Counted from the stretch's first letter, positions 1 to 10,379 are shown. The stretch is DNA of 59,096 nucleotides from Bacteroidales bacterium (GCA_017549765.1 JAFYNM010000016.1:1-59096); one strand, 5' to 3'. Numbers and translations: made by a program. Notes: a model not told the origin generated them from the sequence alone.

Positions 1-1
1 C

Positions 2-3000
2 ACGGTGAGCGGTCTGACGACGAGCGATCCCGCCAGCACGAACGTGTGCAGCCTGACGAACGCGATCAGCGGCACGGCTGTGGTTAAGGACGCCGCCGGC
101 AACGACGTGACGGCCCAGTTCGACGTGACGACCACGGACGGTACGCTGGAGATTCTTCCTGCTGCCATCACTATCAAGGCTGACGATAAGACGAAAGTCT
201 ATGACAATGATCCGACTACGGATCCTGCATTGACGGCAACTGTGACGGGTGTTCCTGCTAACGGAGATGCTCCTGTTTACAGTCTGAGCCGCGAGCCGGG
301 TCAGGATGTTGATGACTACACGATTACTGTGACGGCAGAGGCTGCCTCCAACCCGAACTACACGGTAACGGTACAGAGCGGCATCTTCTCAATCACTCCT
401 GTCACCACCCAAGTTGCCGTCACCATCGTTGGCGCTATCGACACGGCGACCTACGACGGTGTCGCACACAGCGTGAACGGCTACACTATCAGCATCGATA
501 ACGAGCTGTATACGGTGAACGACTTCACGAAACCTGATCAGGATGCTACCGTGGCCACCGCGACCCGCACGGATTATGGTACCACGAATATGGCACTGAG
601 CGACGCTAACTTCGCGAACATCAGCAATAATTTCAGCAATGTGGTCTTCAACGTGACTCCGGGTCATCAGACTATCGAGAAACGTGAAATCACCTTCACT
701 GCCAACAGCACTTCTGTTGACTACGACGGTGCTGAGCATACCTACGCCGAGACGGCCACTCCGTACTACACCATATCTGGCGACGGCCTTGCCGCCAACC
801 AGAACGTGTGTGCGATTACCCTGACCGGTGCCGGTACCATCGTGGGTGAATATCCGATCAACATCACCGCTGGCAGCGTACACATCTGTGCCGCTAACCA
901 GGATGATGTGACACCCAACTACATCATCACCCTTGAGCCGGGTACCCTGACTATTGAATACGGTGAGCCGATCGCTATCACCATCACGGCTAATAGCGAC
1001 AGCAAGACGTATGATGGCACTGCCCTGACCGCTGATGGCTACACCATCGAGTATACATGGGGTGGTACTGACTACAGCGTGAATGTGGGCACCGACGGTA
1101 TCCATGAATTCCCGAACGGTGACAAGATCACAGTGAACGTGGACGGTACCCGCACCTTCATCGGTGACACCGCCAATGTTCCTACTGTGGTGTCCATCCT
1201 CCACGGCACCAACGATGTGCACGAGGCTTATGCTGTTACCAAGAACAACGGTACGCTGAGCATCACTTCCCGCACGTTGACCATCAAGGCCGCCAGCGAT
1301 AATAAGATCTATGACGGTACTCCGTTGACCAACAGCAACTACGAGGTGATTAACGGTACCTCCGTGGCCTCTACCGACCATATCGAGAATGTGACCGTGA
1401 CCGGTAGCCAGACCGATGTGGGCACCAGCAACAATGTGCCTTCCCAGACGGTTATTGTCCGCAATGCCGATGGTGAAGAGGTTACCTTCAACTACACGAT
1501 CTCTTACCAGAACGGCACCTTGACCGTGACGGAGGACATGACGAACATCACCATCACCAGTGCTACCCACGAGTGGCCGTATGATGGTGCTACGCACACC
1601 GATCCGACCTACACCGTGGTCTATGGCAACACTACCTTGACCCCGGTGGAAGGCTCCAACGGTCTCAGATTCGCCTTGAATGTGCGCGACACCTTGATTG
1701 TCACGCCGACCTTCAACGGTATCACCTACGTGGGTGAGAATGCCGCTAACAACAACGTTTATGACTACACGTTGCAGCACGCTGATAACTACGGCGGCAC
1801 CATTACCACCAATTATGGTACGTTGAGCATCACGCCGGTGACCCTGACGGTGACTGCAGCTTCTGATTCCAAGGTCTATGACGGTACAGCTTTGACCAAC
1901 AGCAATGCTACTGCCGCCACCTTGATCGGCACCGATGTGTTGGCCTCCTGGACCAATACCGGTTCTCAAACCGTGGTGGGTAGCAGCAACAACGTGCCGA
2001 GCAATGCTAAGATTGAGAACGCTGCCGGTACAGACATCACCTCCAGTTACACCATCTCCTATGTGAATGGTACCTTGACGGTGACCAAGGCTCCGGCCGA
2101 CAGTCTGCACCTGACCTGTCCTGCTGTGGCTAACACCACGAAGATGTACGATGGTAGTGTCTTGAATCCTGCTGCCAGCGCTTCCGGTATCTTGGCCACG
2201 GATGTGATCAAGATCGAGTACAGCATTGATGGCGGAGCATGGAGCACGGACGTTCCGAGCATCACGCATGTGGACACCATCGGTGTGAGTGTACGTGCTA
2301 CCCACGCCGACTACGACACCGCATACTGTGACTACACGCTCTCTATTACGAAGCGTACGGTGGTCATGACCTCTGCCGACAGCACGAAGGTGTATGACGG
2401 CACGGCATTGACCAACAACACGGTGACGGTTACTGGCGACGGATTCGTTTCTGGCGAGGGTGCCACCTATAATGTGACGGGCACACAGACCAACATCGGA
2501 TCCAGCGAGAACACGTTCACCTACACGCTGAACAGCAACACCTCTGCTGGAGACTACACCATCACGACCGTGAACGGTACGTTGAAGGTGACGAAGGCTC
2601 CTGCCGACAGTCTGCACTTGACCTGTCCTGCTGTGGCTAATACCACGAAGATGTACGACGGTGTGACGATGCAGCCTGCCGCCAACGCTTCCGGTATCCT
2701 GACCACGGATGTGATCAAGATCGAGTACAGCATCGATGGCGGAGTGTGGAGCACGGACGTTCCGAGCTTGACGCATGTTGACACCATCGCAGTGGATGTT
2801 CGCGCCAGCAGCCCGAACTACGACACCGCATACTGTGACTACACGCTCTCTATCACGAAGCGTACGGTGGTTATGACCTCTGCGGACAGCACGAAGGTTT
2901 ACGATGGCACCCCGCTGACCAACAGCACGGTGACCCTGACGGGTGACGACTTCATCAGCGGCGAGGGCTATACGACCAACGTGACGGGCAGCCAGACCAA

Positions 3001-6000
3001 CATCGGCAGCAGTGCCAACACGTTCACCTACACGCTGAACAACGGCACGCTGGCTGACGACTACTGCATCTCTACCGTGAACGGTACGTTGACGGTGACG
3101 AAGGCTCCGGCCGACAGTCTGCACTTGACCTGTCCTGCTGTGGCTAACACCACTAAGATGTACGATGGCAATGCCCTGAATCCTGCCGCCACGGCACAGG
3201 GCATCCAGACTACGGACGTGATCACCATTGAATACAGTGTCGATGGCGGAGCATGGAACACAACCGTTCCGAGCATCACGCACGTGGGTACTGTCGATGT
3301 GGACGTTCGCGCCACTAACCCGAACTACGACACGGCAACCTGCAACTACACGTTGACGGTGACCTGCCGTACCATCACCCTGACATCCGCTACGGATAGC
3401 AAGGTGTACAACGGCACCCCGCTGACCAACAGCACGGTGACCCTGACAGGTGACGGCTTCATCAGCGGCGAGGGCTACACCACCGATGTAACCGGTACGC
3501 AGACCAATGTGGGCAGCAGCGAGAACACGTTCACCTACACGCTGAACGAGGGCACGCTGGCTGACGACTACTGCATCGAGACTGCCAATGGTACATTGAC
3601 GGTGACGAAGGCTCCGGCCGACAGTCTGCACCTGACGTGTCCTGCAGTGGCTAATACCACCAAGATGTACGATGGCAATGCCCTGAATCCTGCCGCCACG
3701 GCACAAGGCATTGTGGCTAACGATGTGATCAAGATCGAGTACCGCGTTGATGGTGGCGCATGGAGCGAGGCCGTTCCGAGCATCACGCACGTGGGCTCTG
3801 TCGATGTGGACGTTCGCGCCACTAACCCGAACTACGACACGGCAACCTGCAACTACACGTTGACGGTGACCTGTCGTACCATCACCCTGACATCCGCTAC
3901 GGATAGCAAGGTGTACAACGGCACACCGCTGACCAACAGCACGGTGACCCTGACAGGTGACGGCTTCATCAGCGGCGAGGGCTACACCACCGACGTAACC
4001 GGTACGCAGACCAATGTGGGCAGCAGCGCGAACACGTTCACCTACACGCTGAACGAGGGCACGCTGGTTGACGACTACTGCATCGAGACTGCCAATGGTA
4101 CGTTGACGGTGACGAAGGCTCCGGCCGACAGTCTGCACCTGACCTGTCCTGCTGTGGCTAACACCACTAAGATGTACGACGGCACTGCCTTGAATCCTGC
4201 CGCCACGGCACAAGGCATTGTGGCTAACGATGTGATCAAGGTCGAGTACAGTGTTGACGGTGGCGCATGGGTTGAGACCGTTCCGAGCATCACGCACGTG
4301 GGCACTGTCGATGTGGACGTTCGTGCCACGAACCCGAACTACGACACGGCAACCTGTGCATACACGTTGACGGTGACCTGCCGCAACATCACCCTGACCT
4401 CCGCCACGGATGAGAAGGTGTACGATGCAACACCGCTGACCAACAGCACGGTGACCCTGACGGGTGACGGCTTCATCAGCGGCGAGGGCTACACCACCAA
4501 CGTGACGGGTAGTCAGACCAATGTCGGATCCAGCGACAACACGTTCACCTACACGCTGAACAACGGCACGCAGGCTAACGACTACTGCATCGAGACTGTC
4601 AAGGGTACGCTGACCGTCACCCCGGCCGCTCTGACCATTACTGCTAAGGATCAATCCTATGTATATAATGGTCTGGCCCAGGGTCCTGCCGGCACCTACA
4701 CGACGGGCTTCGACACCTACGTGACGGTTGAGGGTCTCAAGGGCAACGACGCTCTGACGAGCATCACCCTCGCAGGCAGCAAGACCAATGTGGGTACCTA
4801 CACCGACGAGATCGTGCCGAGCGCCGCTCAGATCGGCAACAACACGGGTAACTACAACATCACGTATGTGGAGGGTGATCTGACCATCACCAAGCGTAGC
4901 CTGACCATCACCATCAACGATACGAAGGTCTATGACGGCACTCCGTTGGTGACCAACTACAACAGCACGGCGGTTACCACCATCGGTTTGCAGAACAACG
5001 CCACCCTGACGGCTGGTGTGGTGACCACTCCGAGCAAGGATGTGAACACCTACACTGACAACACGGGTGCCAACATCACGACGGCCTTCGCCACCAGCGA
5101 TGGTATCAGCAACTACGATGTACACTACAACTTCACGCAGACCATCACCAAACGTGACCTGTTGATTACGGTCAACGACACGAAGGTCTATGACGGCACG
5201 CCGTTAGTGACGAACTACAACAACACGACGGCTGTTACCGCCACGGGCTTGCAGAACGGTGCCACCCTGACGGCTGGTCAAGTGACGAGCAGCTCCAAGG
5301 ATGTGGGTGTCTATGAGTACACCGGTACTACAGCACCGACCGCATCTGACGATATGACCATCACAACGGCCTTCGCCACCATCGACGGCATCAGCAACTA
5401 CAATGTAAGCTACGATTTCACGCAGGAGATCACGCCGGCCGACCTCGTCATCACCATCAACGATGCGAAGGTCTATGACGGCACTCCGTTAGTGACCGAC
5501 TACACCGAGGCTACCGCTACGGGTCTGCAGAACAACGCCACCCTGACGGCTGGTGTGGTGACCACTCCGAGCAAGGATGTGAACACTTACACCGACAACA
5601 CGGGTGCCAACATCACGACAGCCTTCGCCACCAGCGACGGTATCAGCAACTACAATGTAAGCTACGACTTCACGCAGGAGATCACGCCTCGTGACCTGAC
5701 CATCACCATCGGCAACGACACGAAGGTCTATGACGGTACGCCGTTAGTGACCAGCTACGACAATGCCACGGTGACGGTTGAGGGCTTGCAGAACGGTGCT
5801 GAGCTGACGGCTGGTGAGGTGACGAGCAATTCTGCGAATGCCGGTACCTATACCTATACAGGTGCTACTGCTCCGACAGCAGACGATGACATGACCATCA
5901 CAACGCCGTTCGAGACCAGCGATGGTATAAGCAACTACAATGTGACCTACAACTTCACGCAGACCATCACGCGCAAGAATGCCGAGATCGACATTATGGC

Positions 6001-7396
6001 TTCCAAGATCTACGACGGCACCCCGCTCGTTGTCAACTACAACGATGCTACGGTGACCGTGACGGGTCTGGTGGATGGTGACGCGTTGAACGCCGGTAAG
6101 GCTACCACCGCTGTGGGCACCGAGCCGAGCTACAAGGTGGGTACCTACACGTACAACTACACGCCGAGCATGATGTCCTTGAGCTTCGCTCCGGTGGAGG
6201 GTACCGTACTCCTGGATCCTGAGTTCAACACCATCAACGGTATTGAGAACTACAACATGACCTACGCGCTCGAACTCGACATTACCTTGCGTACGCTGGA
6301 CATTACCGCTGCTGATGCAGAGAAGGTCTATGACGGCACGCCGCTGACCAGCACCGACTACACCATCGCGGCTGTGGACGGTCTGGCTGACGGTGACGAG
6401 ATCGCTACCATCATGCATGGCGGCTCCATCACCTGCGTGGGCTCTATCGCTCACACTGTCGAGAGCGCTGTCATCATGAAGGATGGTACCGAGGATGTGA
6501 CCGACCAGTACACCATCATCTACCATAACGGTACGCTGACGGTGACCAACCACACCGACTTCACCTGTCCGACAGCTGAGGATATCACCCTCGACTTCGG
6601 CGAGTGCGAGACTGAGTACACATTGCAAGGTACTCCGGATGTGGGCACTGGTATGACGGATGGCACGTACACCATCACCAACGATCTGGCAACCCAGAAT
6701 CCGTTGACGGTGGGTACGCACACCATCACCTGGACGCTGTCCGACGCTTGTGGCAACATCATGGCCACCTGCGAGCAGACGGTGACGGTGAACTATCCTG
6801 AGTGTCCGAACGCTACGGATGCCGACGGCAACACCTATGTGGGTGTACGTATCGGTTGCGACTGCTGGACGCAGACCAACTTGAGATCCGAGACCTATGC
6901 TGACGGCACGACGGCTATTCCTGATGTGATGACCTACCATGCTACGCCTTACTACAACAATGAGGCAGCCAACCTGGAGACCTACGGTCACCTGTACACA
7001 TGGCAGGCAGCCATCAAGGATGGTTCCACCAACGCCTACGGTCATGTGCCGGGTATCTGTCCTACCGGTTGGTACTTGCCGACCAAGGAGCAGTATGACG
7101 GTCTGAGCGCTTACGGTCCTGACGCACTGCGTGCCGAGTCCACCTTGTGGGCTGACGGTGGCGGTACGAACACCACGGGCTTCACCGGTCTGCCGGGCGG
7201 CCGCTATGTGGGCAACATCGACCGTTATCGTGACATGACGCTGATGGATTACTACTGGGCAACCACGACTGATTCCGCTGGCAACATCACGGCCACGGAG
7301 GTCGAGTTGACAGTGAACTGTCTCCGTGTGAAGGAGGTTCTGAATACCAACCCGAACGGATACAGCATCAGATGTGTCAAGGAGCGCGAGAACTAG
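2..7396 (+). CDS. Giant MBG-repeat surface protein with FISUMP tail (5' partial)
   Basis: The reading frame is open from the window edge, so the true start and any signal peptide lie upstream; about 2,464 codons are visible. Roughly 24 modules each contain a K-(V/M/I)-Y-(D/N)-G core, typical of MBG-type bacterial Ig-like beta-sandwich domains. Five consecutive two-module blocks are near-identical with an exact 507 bp period (2091-4625), followed by four blocks with TKVYDGTPLV-like cores (about 4900-5980). An HYR-like domain follows at visible residues 2185-2262 with paired Cys. The last 200 residues form a Cys-containing domain with GxxW and GFRLP-like motifs (ICPTGWYLPT, GYSIRCVKE), which is the FISUMP family. 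I infer an exported, surface-exposed adhesin or structural protein. No T9SS tail is seen after the FISUMP domain. The coding strand is unusually GC-rich and repeat-driven, which creates long antisense frames that are not genes. Confidence 0.9.
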   Translation, partial: TVSGLTTSDPASTNVCSLTNAISGTAVVKDAAGNDVTAQFDVTTTDGTLEILPAAITIKADDKTKVYDNDPTTDPALTATVTGVPANGDAPVYSLSREPGQDVDDYTITVTAEAASNPNYTVTVQSGIFSITPVTTQVAVTIVGAIDTATYDGVAHSVNGYTISIDNELYTVNDFTKPDQDATVATATRTDYGTTNMALSDANFANISNNFSNVVFNVTPGHQTIEKREITFTANSTSVDYDGAEHTYAETATPYYTISGDGLAANQNVCAITLTGAGTIVGEYPINITAGSVHICAANQDDVTPNYIITLEPGTLTIEYGEPIAITITANSDSKTYDGTALTADGYTIEYTWGGTDYSVNVGTDGIHEFPNGDKITVNVDGTRTFIGDTANVPTVVSILHGTNDVHEAYAVTKNNGTLSITSRTLTIKAASDNKIYDGTPLTNSNYEVINGTSVASTDHIENVTVTGSQTDVGTSNNVPSQTVIVRNADGEEVTFNYTISYQNGTLTVTEDMTNITITSATHEWPYDGATHTDPTYTVVYGNTTLTPVEGSNGLRFALNVRDTLIVTPTFNGITYVGENAANNNVYDYTLQHADNYGGTITTNYGTLSITPVTLTVTAASDSKVYDGTALTNSNATAATLIGTDVLASWTNTGSQTVVGSSNNVPSNAKIENAAGTDITSSYTISYVNGTLTVTKAPADSLHLTCPAVANTTKMYDGSVLNPAASASGILATDVIKIEYSIDGGAWSTDVPSITHVDTIGVSVRATHADYDTAYCDYTLSITKRTVVMTSADSTKVYDGTALTNNTVTVTGDGFVSGEGATYNVTGTQTNIGSSENTFTYTLNSNTSAGDYTITTVNGTLKVTKAPADSLHLTCPAVANTTKMYDGVTMQPAANASGILTTDVIKIEYSIDGGVWSTDVPSLTHVDTIAVDVRASSPNYDTAYCDYTLSITKRTVVMTSADSTKVYDGTPLTNSTVTLTGDDFISGEGYTTNVTGSQTNIGSSANTFTYTLNNGTLADDYCISTVNGTLTVTKAPADSLHLTCPAVANTTKMYDGNALNPAATAQGIQTTDVITIEYSVDGGAWNTTVPSITHVGTVDVDVRATNPNYDTATCNYTLTVTCRTITLTSATDSKVYNGTPLTNSTVTLTGDGFISGEGYTTDVTGTQTNVGSSENTFTYTLNEGTLADDYCIETANGTLTVTKAPADSLHLTCPAVANTTKMYDGNALNPAATAQGIVANDVIKIEYRVDGGAWSEAVPSITHVGSVDVDVRATNPNYDTATCNYTLTVTCRTITLTSATDSKVYNGTPLTNSTVTLTGDGFISGEGYTTDVTGTQTNVGSSANTFTYTLNEGTLVDDYCIETANGTLTVTKAPADSLHLTCPAVANTTKMYDGTALNPAATAQGIVANDVIKVEYSVDGGAWVETVPSITHVGTVDVDVRATNPNYDTATCAYTLTVTCRNITLTSATDEKVYDATPLTNSTVTLTGDGFISGEGYTTNVTGSQTNVGSSDNTFTYTLNNGTQANDYCIETVKGTLTVTPAALTITAKDQSYVYNGLAQGPAGTYTTGFDTYVTVEGLKGNDALTSITLAGSKTNVGTYTDEIVPSAAQIGNNTGNYNITYVEGDLTITKRSLTITINDTKVYDGTPLVTNYNSTAVTTIGLQNNATLTAGVVTTPSKDVNTYTDNTGANITTAFATSDGISNYDVHYNFTQTITKRDLLITVNDTKVYDGTPLVTNYNNTTAVTATGLQNGATLTAGQVTSSSKDVGVYEYTGTTAPTASDDMTITTAFATIDGISNYNVSYDFTQEITPADLVITINDAKVYDGTPLVTDYTEATATGLQNNATLTAGVVTTPSKDVNTYTDNTGANITTAFATSDGISNYNVSYDFTQEITPRDLTITIGNDTKVYDGTPLVTSYDNATVTVEGLQNGAELTAGEVTSNSANAGTYTYTGATAPTADDDMTITTPFETSDGISNYNVTYNFTQTITRKNAEIDIMASKIYDGTPLVVNYNDATVTVTGLVDGDALNAGKATTAVGTEPSYKVGTYTYNYTPSMMSLSFAPVEGTVLLDPEFNTINGIENYNMTYALELDITLRTLDITAADAEKVYDGTPLTSTDYTIAAVDGLADGDEIATIMHGGSITCVGSIAHTVESAVIMKDGTEDVTDQYTIIYHNGTLTVTNHTDFTCPTAEDITLDFGECETEYTLQGTPDVGTGMTDGTYTITNDLATQNPLTVGTHTITWTLSDACGNIMATCEQTVTVNYPECPNATDADGNTYVGVRIGCDCWTQTNLRSETYADGTTAIPDVMTYHATPYYNNEAANLETYGHLYTWQAAIKDGSTNAYGHVPGICPTGWYLPTKEQYDGLSAYGPDALRAESTLWADGGGTNTTGFTGLPGGRYVGNIDRYRDMTLMDYYWATTTDSAGNITATEVELTVNCLRVKEVLNTNPNGYSIRCVKEREN
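2091..4625 (+). repeat. Five 507 bp in-gene tandem repeats
   Basis: The motif encoding APADSLHLTCP starts at 2091, 2598, 3105, 3612 and 4119, an exact 507 bp (169 codon) spacing. Each unit encodes one KMYDG module and one KVYDG/KVYNG module. Units three to five are the most alike, which suggests recent expansion by recombination or slippage. Copy number is likely to vary between strains and is prone to assembly collapse. Confidence 0.93.
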
Positions 7397-7414
7397 CCAT
7401 TAGTTACTTGTGGA

Positions 7415-7448
7415 CGAAAAAAGGAGCGCTGATGCGCTCCTTTTTTCG
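7415..7448 (+). terminator. Rho-independent terminator after the giant protein gene
   Basis: A perfect 15 bp stem (7415-7429 with 7434-7448) closes a four-base TGAT loop. The A6/T6 ends of the stem make it able to act in both directions. It lies 18 bases after the TAG stop of the surface protein gene. Confidence 0.9.
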
Positions 7449-7449
7449 T

Positions 7450-7477
7450 AATTGAAAATGGAAAATTGAAAATGGAA
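7450..7477 (+). repeat. Heptamer array A (AATTGAA/AATGGAA x4)
   Basis: Four head-to-tail 7 bp units alternate AATTGAA, AATGGAA, AATTGAA, AATGGAA. The array begins two bases after the terminator stem and lies upstream of the first PD-(D/E)XK-like gene. Confidence 0.85.
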
Positions 7478-7541
7478 AGGGCTGTTGTTTTTTTAAAGTT
7501 AATGGTTAAATAATAACTGAAAAAAATATTTTAATACTTCG

Positions 7542-7571
7542 TTGTTTATAAAATAAAAAAGTATATTTTTG
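7542..7571 (+). promoter_or_regulatory. Bacteroidota-type promoter of PD-(D/E)XK copy 1
   Basis: TTG at 7542-7544, a 19 bp spacer and TATTTTTG at 7564-7571 fit the Bacteroidota -33/-7 pattern. About 120 bp of this leader, including the promoter, is conserved ahead of the second gene copy (19189-19313). Confidence 0.7.
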
Positions 7572-7608
7572 CGGCGTTTGTTAAATTACTTGTAAATACT
7601 CGAAGAAG

Positions 7609-8280
7609 ATGAAAGAAGAAATGACAGTCACACCGCAATTCCCCGATTTCGGAGCGTTGCTGGAGTCGGTAAAAGAGAATGGCCGGCTCATGCGGGAAGA
7701 CCACGAACGTTATCGTCAGGCGATGGCGGAGCGCGAGGCCAAATGGGAAAAAGAAAAGGCAGAAAGGGATGCCAAATGGGAAAAGGAAAAAGCAGAGCGC
7801 GAGGCCAAATGGGAGAAAGACAGGGCAGACACGCGCCGGGCGATCCGGGAGATGAGGGAGTTGTTCACGACCCAGTGGGGCCGTCTGGTGGAGGCGTTGT
7901 GCAAACCGGCGGCATTGGCCCTGTTCAAGAAGGAAGGTGTCCAGATAGACCGCATATACGAGGGCATCCACAAGGCCAAGGTGGACGGCCAGGATGTGAT
8001 GGAGATAGATGTGGCCTTGTGTGACACGACGACCGCGGTGATCGTGGAGGTGAAGTCGCGGTGCGACAACCACGACATCGACTATTTTCTGAGCCAAATG
8101 GGGCATTGTAAGGAGTGGTATCCCGATTTTGCGAACAAGCAGCTGTATGTGGCGGTGGCGGCTATCGAATATGCCGGGGGCGCGGACACCTATGCGAGCC
8201 GTCAGGGATTGTATGTGTTGCAGCTTGGCGGCGAAGATACCTATACGATGACGGCGCCCAGAGAGGCGAGGACGTACTAG
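7609..8280 (+). CDS. PD-(D/E)XK nuclease-like protein with hendecad coiled coil, copy 1
   Basis: The protein has 223 residues. Residues 1-39 are variable-looking and helical. Residues 40-72 are three tandem 11-residue repeats of the form AEREAKWEKEK, a hendecad coiled coil. Residues 86-223 look like a PD-(D/E)XK fold of the DUF3782-like kind, with putative catalytic D134 (in EID) and E147-V-K149 (in VIVEVKS). No signal peptide or membrane segment is seen, so it is probably cytoplasmic. The gene is monocistronic, with its own promoter and heptamer arrays on both sides. A second copy at 19314-19919 is nearly identical but has only one hendecad unit. Nuclease activity is inferred from the motif only; the biological role is unknown. 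Confidence 0.8.
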   Translation: MKEEMTVTPQFPDFGALLESVKENGRLMREDHERYRQAMAEREAKWEKEKAERDAKWEKEKAEREAKWEKDRADTRRAIREMRELFTTQWGRLVEALCKPAALALFKKEGVQIDRIYEGIHKAKVDGQDVMEIDVALCDTTTAVIVEVKSRCDNHDIDYFLSQMGHCKEWYPDFANKQLYVAVAAIEYAGGADTYASRQGLYVLQLGGEDTYTMTAPREARTY

Positions 8281-8281
8281 G

Positions 8282-8312
8282 AATGGAAAATTGAAAATTG
8301 AAAATTGAAAAT
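8282..8312 (+). repeat. Heptamer array B (AATTGAA x4)
   Basis: One AATGGAA unit and three AATTGAA units, then a partial AATG, start two bases after the stop codon of PD-(D/E)XK copy 1. They are in the same orientation as array A. Confidence 0.85.
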
Positions 8313-8386
8313 GAGGGGTGCCTCGTCACGTGTACTTTATTTGCATTTTTAATGCTATGGGATTTTCATGGATTGCAAAATAATGT

Positions 8387-8394
8387 TATTTTTG
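8387..8394 (+). promoter_or_regulatory. -7 element TATTTTTG for lpxD
   Basis: TATTTTTG lies 17 bases upstream of the chosen lpxD start. Its position rules out the longer in-frame reading from 8298, which would start upstream of the promoter. No convincing -33 TTTG is seen. Confidence 0.6.
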
Positions 8395-8411
8395 CCGTCC
8401 AATTTGAAGAT

Positions 8412-9428
8412 ATGAAATATACCGTTGCACAAATTGCAGAACTGCTTAATGCAGAGATTGTTGGTGATGCATCTTTGGAGATTTCCACCATCTGTAAAAT
8501 TGAAGAGGGTGCGCCCGGCGGGCTCACTTTTCTCTCAAATCCGAAATACACCCACTATATTTATACCACCAAGGCGACGGCGGCCATCGTCAACAAGGAC
8601 TTTGTGCCGGAGCATGAGGTGTCCTGCACTTTGATCAAAGTGGAGAACTCATATCTGGCCTTTGCCCAGCTGTTGAACTTCTACCAGGAGCAGCAGGCGG
8701 CGACGGCCAAGACGGGCATCTCGCCGTTGGCCTGCATCGCCGAGAGTGCCCAGATAGGGCAGAATGTCTTTATTGCCGAGTTCGTCAGTGTGGGCGAGCA
8801 TGCCGTCATCGGCGACGGTGCTCGTCTCTATCCGCACGTTTGTGTGGGCGACCAGGCCCGTGTGGGCGCGCGCACCGTCCTGAACTCCGGCGTCAAGATA
8901 TACACCCAGTGTGTGGTCGGTGACGACTGCATCCTGCACGCGGGCGCGGTCATCGGTGCCGACGGCTTCGGCTTCGCCAACCAAGACGGCCAGTATCTCA
9001 AGATCCCGCAGATCGGCAATGTGGTCGTCGGCAACCATGTGGAGATCGGTGCCAACACCTGCATCGACCGAGCCACCATGGGCTCCACCAAGATCGGCGA
9101 CTATGTGAAGATCGACAACCTGGTGCAGATCGCCCACAATGTGGAAGTGGGGGAGGGCACTGCCTTCGCGGCCCAGTGCGGCGTGGCTGGCTCCACCAAG
9201 ATCGGCAAGCACTGCATCTTCGCCGGACAGGTGGGTGTGGCCGGACATATCCACATCGACGACAACGTGGTCGTGGGGGCCCAGTCGGGCGTGACCCGTT
9301 CCCTCAAGCAGGGCGTCTATCTCGGCAGTCCTGCCATCCCCGCGGAGCGCGAGCGCGAGCTGATCGTCTATCGCCGCCGTCTGCCCGAGATGTATCAGCA
9401 GATCAGAGACCTAAAAGACAAACAATAA
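8412..9428 (+). CDS. lpxD: UDP-3-O-acylglucosamine N-acyltransferase LpxD
   Basis: LpxD transfers a 3-hydroxyacyl chain to UDP-3-O-acyl-glucosamine, the third step of lipid A synthesis in the cytoplasm. The 338-residue protein has the LpxD N-terminal uridine-binding domain ([19 protein letters not shown]) followed by left-handed beta-helix hexapeptide repeats. The family motif GADGFGFA and the [11 protein letters not shown]-like stretch with [10 protein letters not shown]-type catalytic His are visible. The start at 8412 was chosen because family homology begins at MKYTV and the promoter lies just upstream; the frame is open back to 8298. lpxC follows after 24 bases, so the two form one transcription unit. 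Confidence 0.96.
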   Translation: MKYTVAQIAELLNAEIVGDASLEISTICKIEEGAPGGLTFLSNPKYTHYIYTTKATAAIVNKDFVPEHEVSCTLIKVENSYLAFAQLLNFYQEQQAATAKTGISPLACIAESAQIGQNVFIAEFVSVGEHAVIGDGARLYPHVCVGDQARVGARTVLNSGVKIYTQCVVGDDCILHAGAVIGADGFGFANQDGQYLKIPQIGNVVVGNHVEIGANTCIDRATMGSTKIGDYVKIDNLVQIAHNVEVGEGTAFAAQCGVAGSTKIGKHCIFAGQVGVAGHIHIDDNVVVGAQSGVTRSLKQGVYLGSPAIPAERERELIVYRRRLPEMYQQIRDLKDKQ

Positions 9429-9452
9429 CCATTTTTCCGACAGCAAACCTGT

Positions 9453-10379
9453 ATGAATTTACAAACCACCATTCATTCACCTATATCAGTATCCGGCAAA
9501 GGGCTGCATACGGGTCAACAAGTGACGGTCACTTTTGAGCCCATGCCCGCCAACTCCGGCATTGTCTTCCTGCGCGACGACCTGCCTGGCAAACCCACCG
9601 TCAAGGCCACTCCGCTGACCGTTTTCGATACCTCCCGCGGCACCTCCATCAAGGATGGCGACGCGATGGTGCACACCATAGAGCATCTCATGGCCTCCCT
9701 AGCCGGACTCGGCATCGACAATGTGCTGGTCCGCACCCAAGGCATGGAGACGCCCATCCTCGACGGCAGTTCCCGTATCTATGTGGAGATGCTCAAAGAG
9801 GCCGGCATCCAGGAGCTGGACGAGAGAAAACGGGTCGGCATGGTCAAGAAGGAGATCTCCTTCTCCATTCCTGAGCAGCAGGTGGAGCTGACCATCCGTC
9901 CTGCCGATCATTTCAAGATGACTGTCAACGTCGATTACGGCACCAAGATCCTGTCTGCCCAGACGGCTGTGCTCGACAATCTTCAATATTTCTATCCGGA
10001 ATTCTACAACTGCCGGACCTTCGTCTTCCTGCGTGAGCTGCAGTTTCTCATCGCCCACAACCTGGTGCGCGGCGGCGACCTCGACAACGCCATCGTCTTC
10101 GTCGATGAGGTGCCCGAGAAGCAGGTGCTCAAGCAGTTGGCGGAGTTTTTCCAGAAAGACAACATACAGGTAACCCCGGACCATGTGCTGAACAACACGG
10201 CCTTGCGTTATCCCAACGAGCCGGCGCGCCACAAGCTGCTGGACCTCGTGGGAGACCTCTATTTATTAGGGGTTCCGCTGCAGGCCGAGATCATCGCCAA
10301 CCGTCCCGGACACCTGGCCAACACCTCCTTTGCGAAGAAAATTTTAGAAAGTGACGATTTTTTTGTAACTTTTTTGTAA
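9453..10379 (+). CDS. lpxC: UDP-3-O-acyl-N-acetylglucosamine deacetylase LpxC, without the FabZ fusion
   Basis: LpxC is the Zn-dependent committed step of lipid A synthesis. In this 308-residue protein the zinc and catalytic residues are present: E77-H78 in HTIEHLMASL, H260 and D264 in HKLLDLVGD, and H287 near the end. In most Bacteroidota LpxC is fused to a FabZ dehydratase domain (about 460 residues). Here the protein stops shortly after the LpxC core, with the atypical tail ESDDFFVTFL. A terminator follows 73 bases later and no FabZ or LpxA coding sequence is present. The LpxC domain appears intact and functional; the FabZ half was either never fused or was lost. Confidence 0.94.
   Translation: MNLQTTIHSPISVSGKGLHTGQQVTVTFEPMPANSGIVFLRDDLPGKPTVKATPLTVFDTSRGTSIKDGDAMVHTIEHLMASLAGLGIDNVLVRTQGMETPILDGSSRIYVEMLKEAGIQELDERKRVGMVKKEISFSIPEQQVELTIRPADHFKMTVNVDYGTKILSAQTAVLDNLQYFYPEFYNCRTFVFLRELQFLIAHNLVRGGDLDNAIVFVDEVPEKQVLKQLAEFFQKDNIQVTPDHVLNNTALRYPNEPARHKLLDLVGDLYLLGVPLQAEIIANRPGHLANTSFAKKILESDDFFVTFL

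Noticed and set aside
389-5125. Antisense open frame of 1,578 codons on the minus strand
   Set aside because: It is produced by the codon pattern of the GC-rich repeats on the plus strand. Its translation is Gly/Val/His/Arg-rich low complexity with no domain, and the plus-strand protein has clear families.
5744-7045. Antisense open frame of 433 codons opposite the FISUMP region
   Set aside because: Same cause as above; the translation resembles no family and the plus strand is a recognised protein.
7743-8024. Alternative-frame gene inside PD-(D/E)XK copy 1
   Set aside because: It exists only because of the 33 bp repeats; the equivalent frame in copy 2 is disrupted in its repeat part and has no family.
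8298-8411. N-terminal extension of LpxD
   Set aside because: The promoter lies inside this stretch and the translated residues do not belong to the family; the start at 8412 is better.
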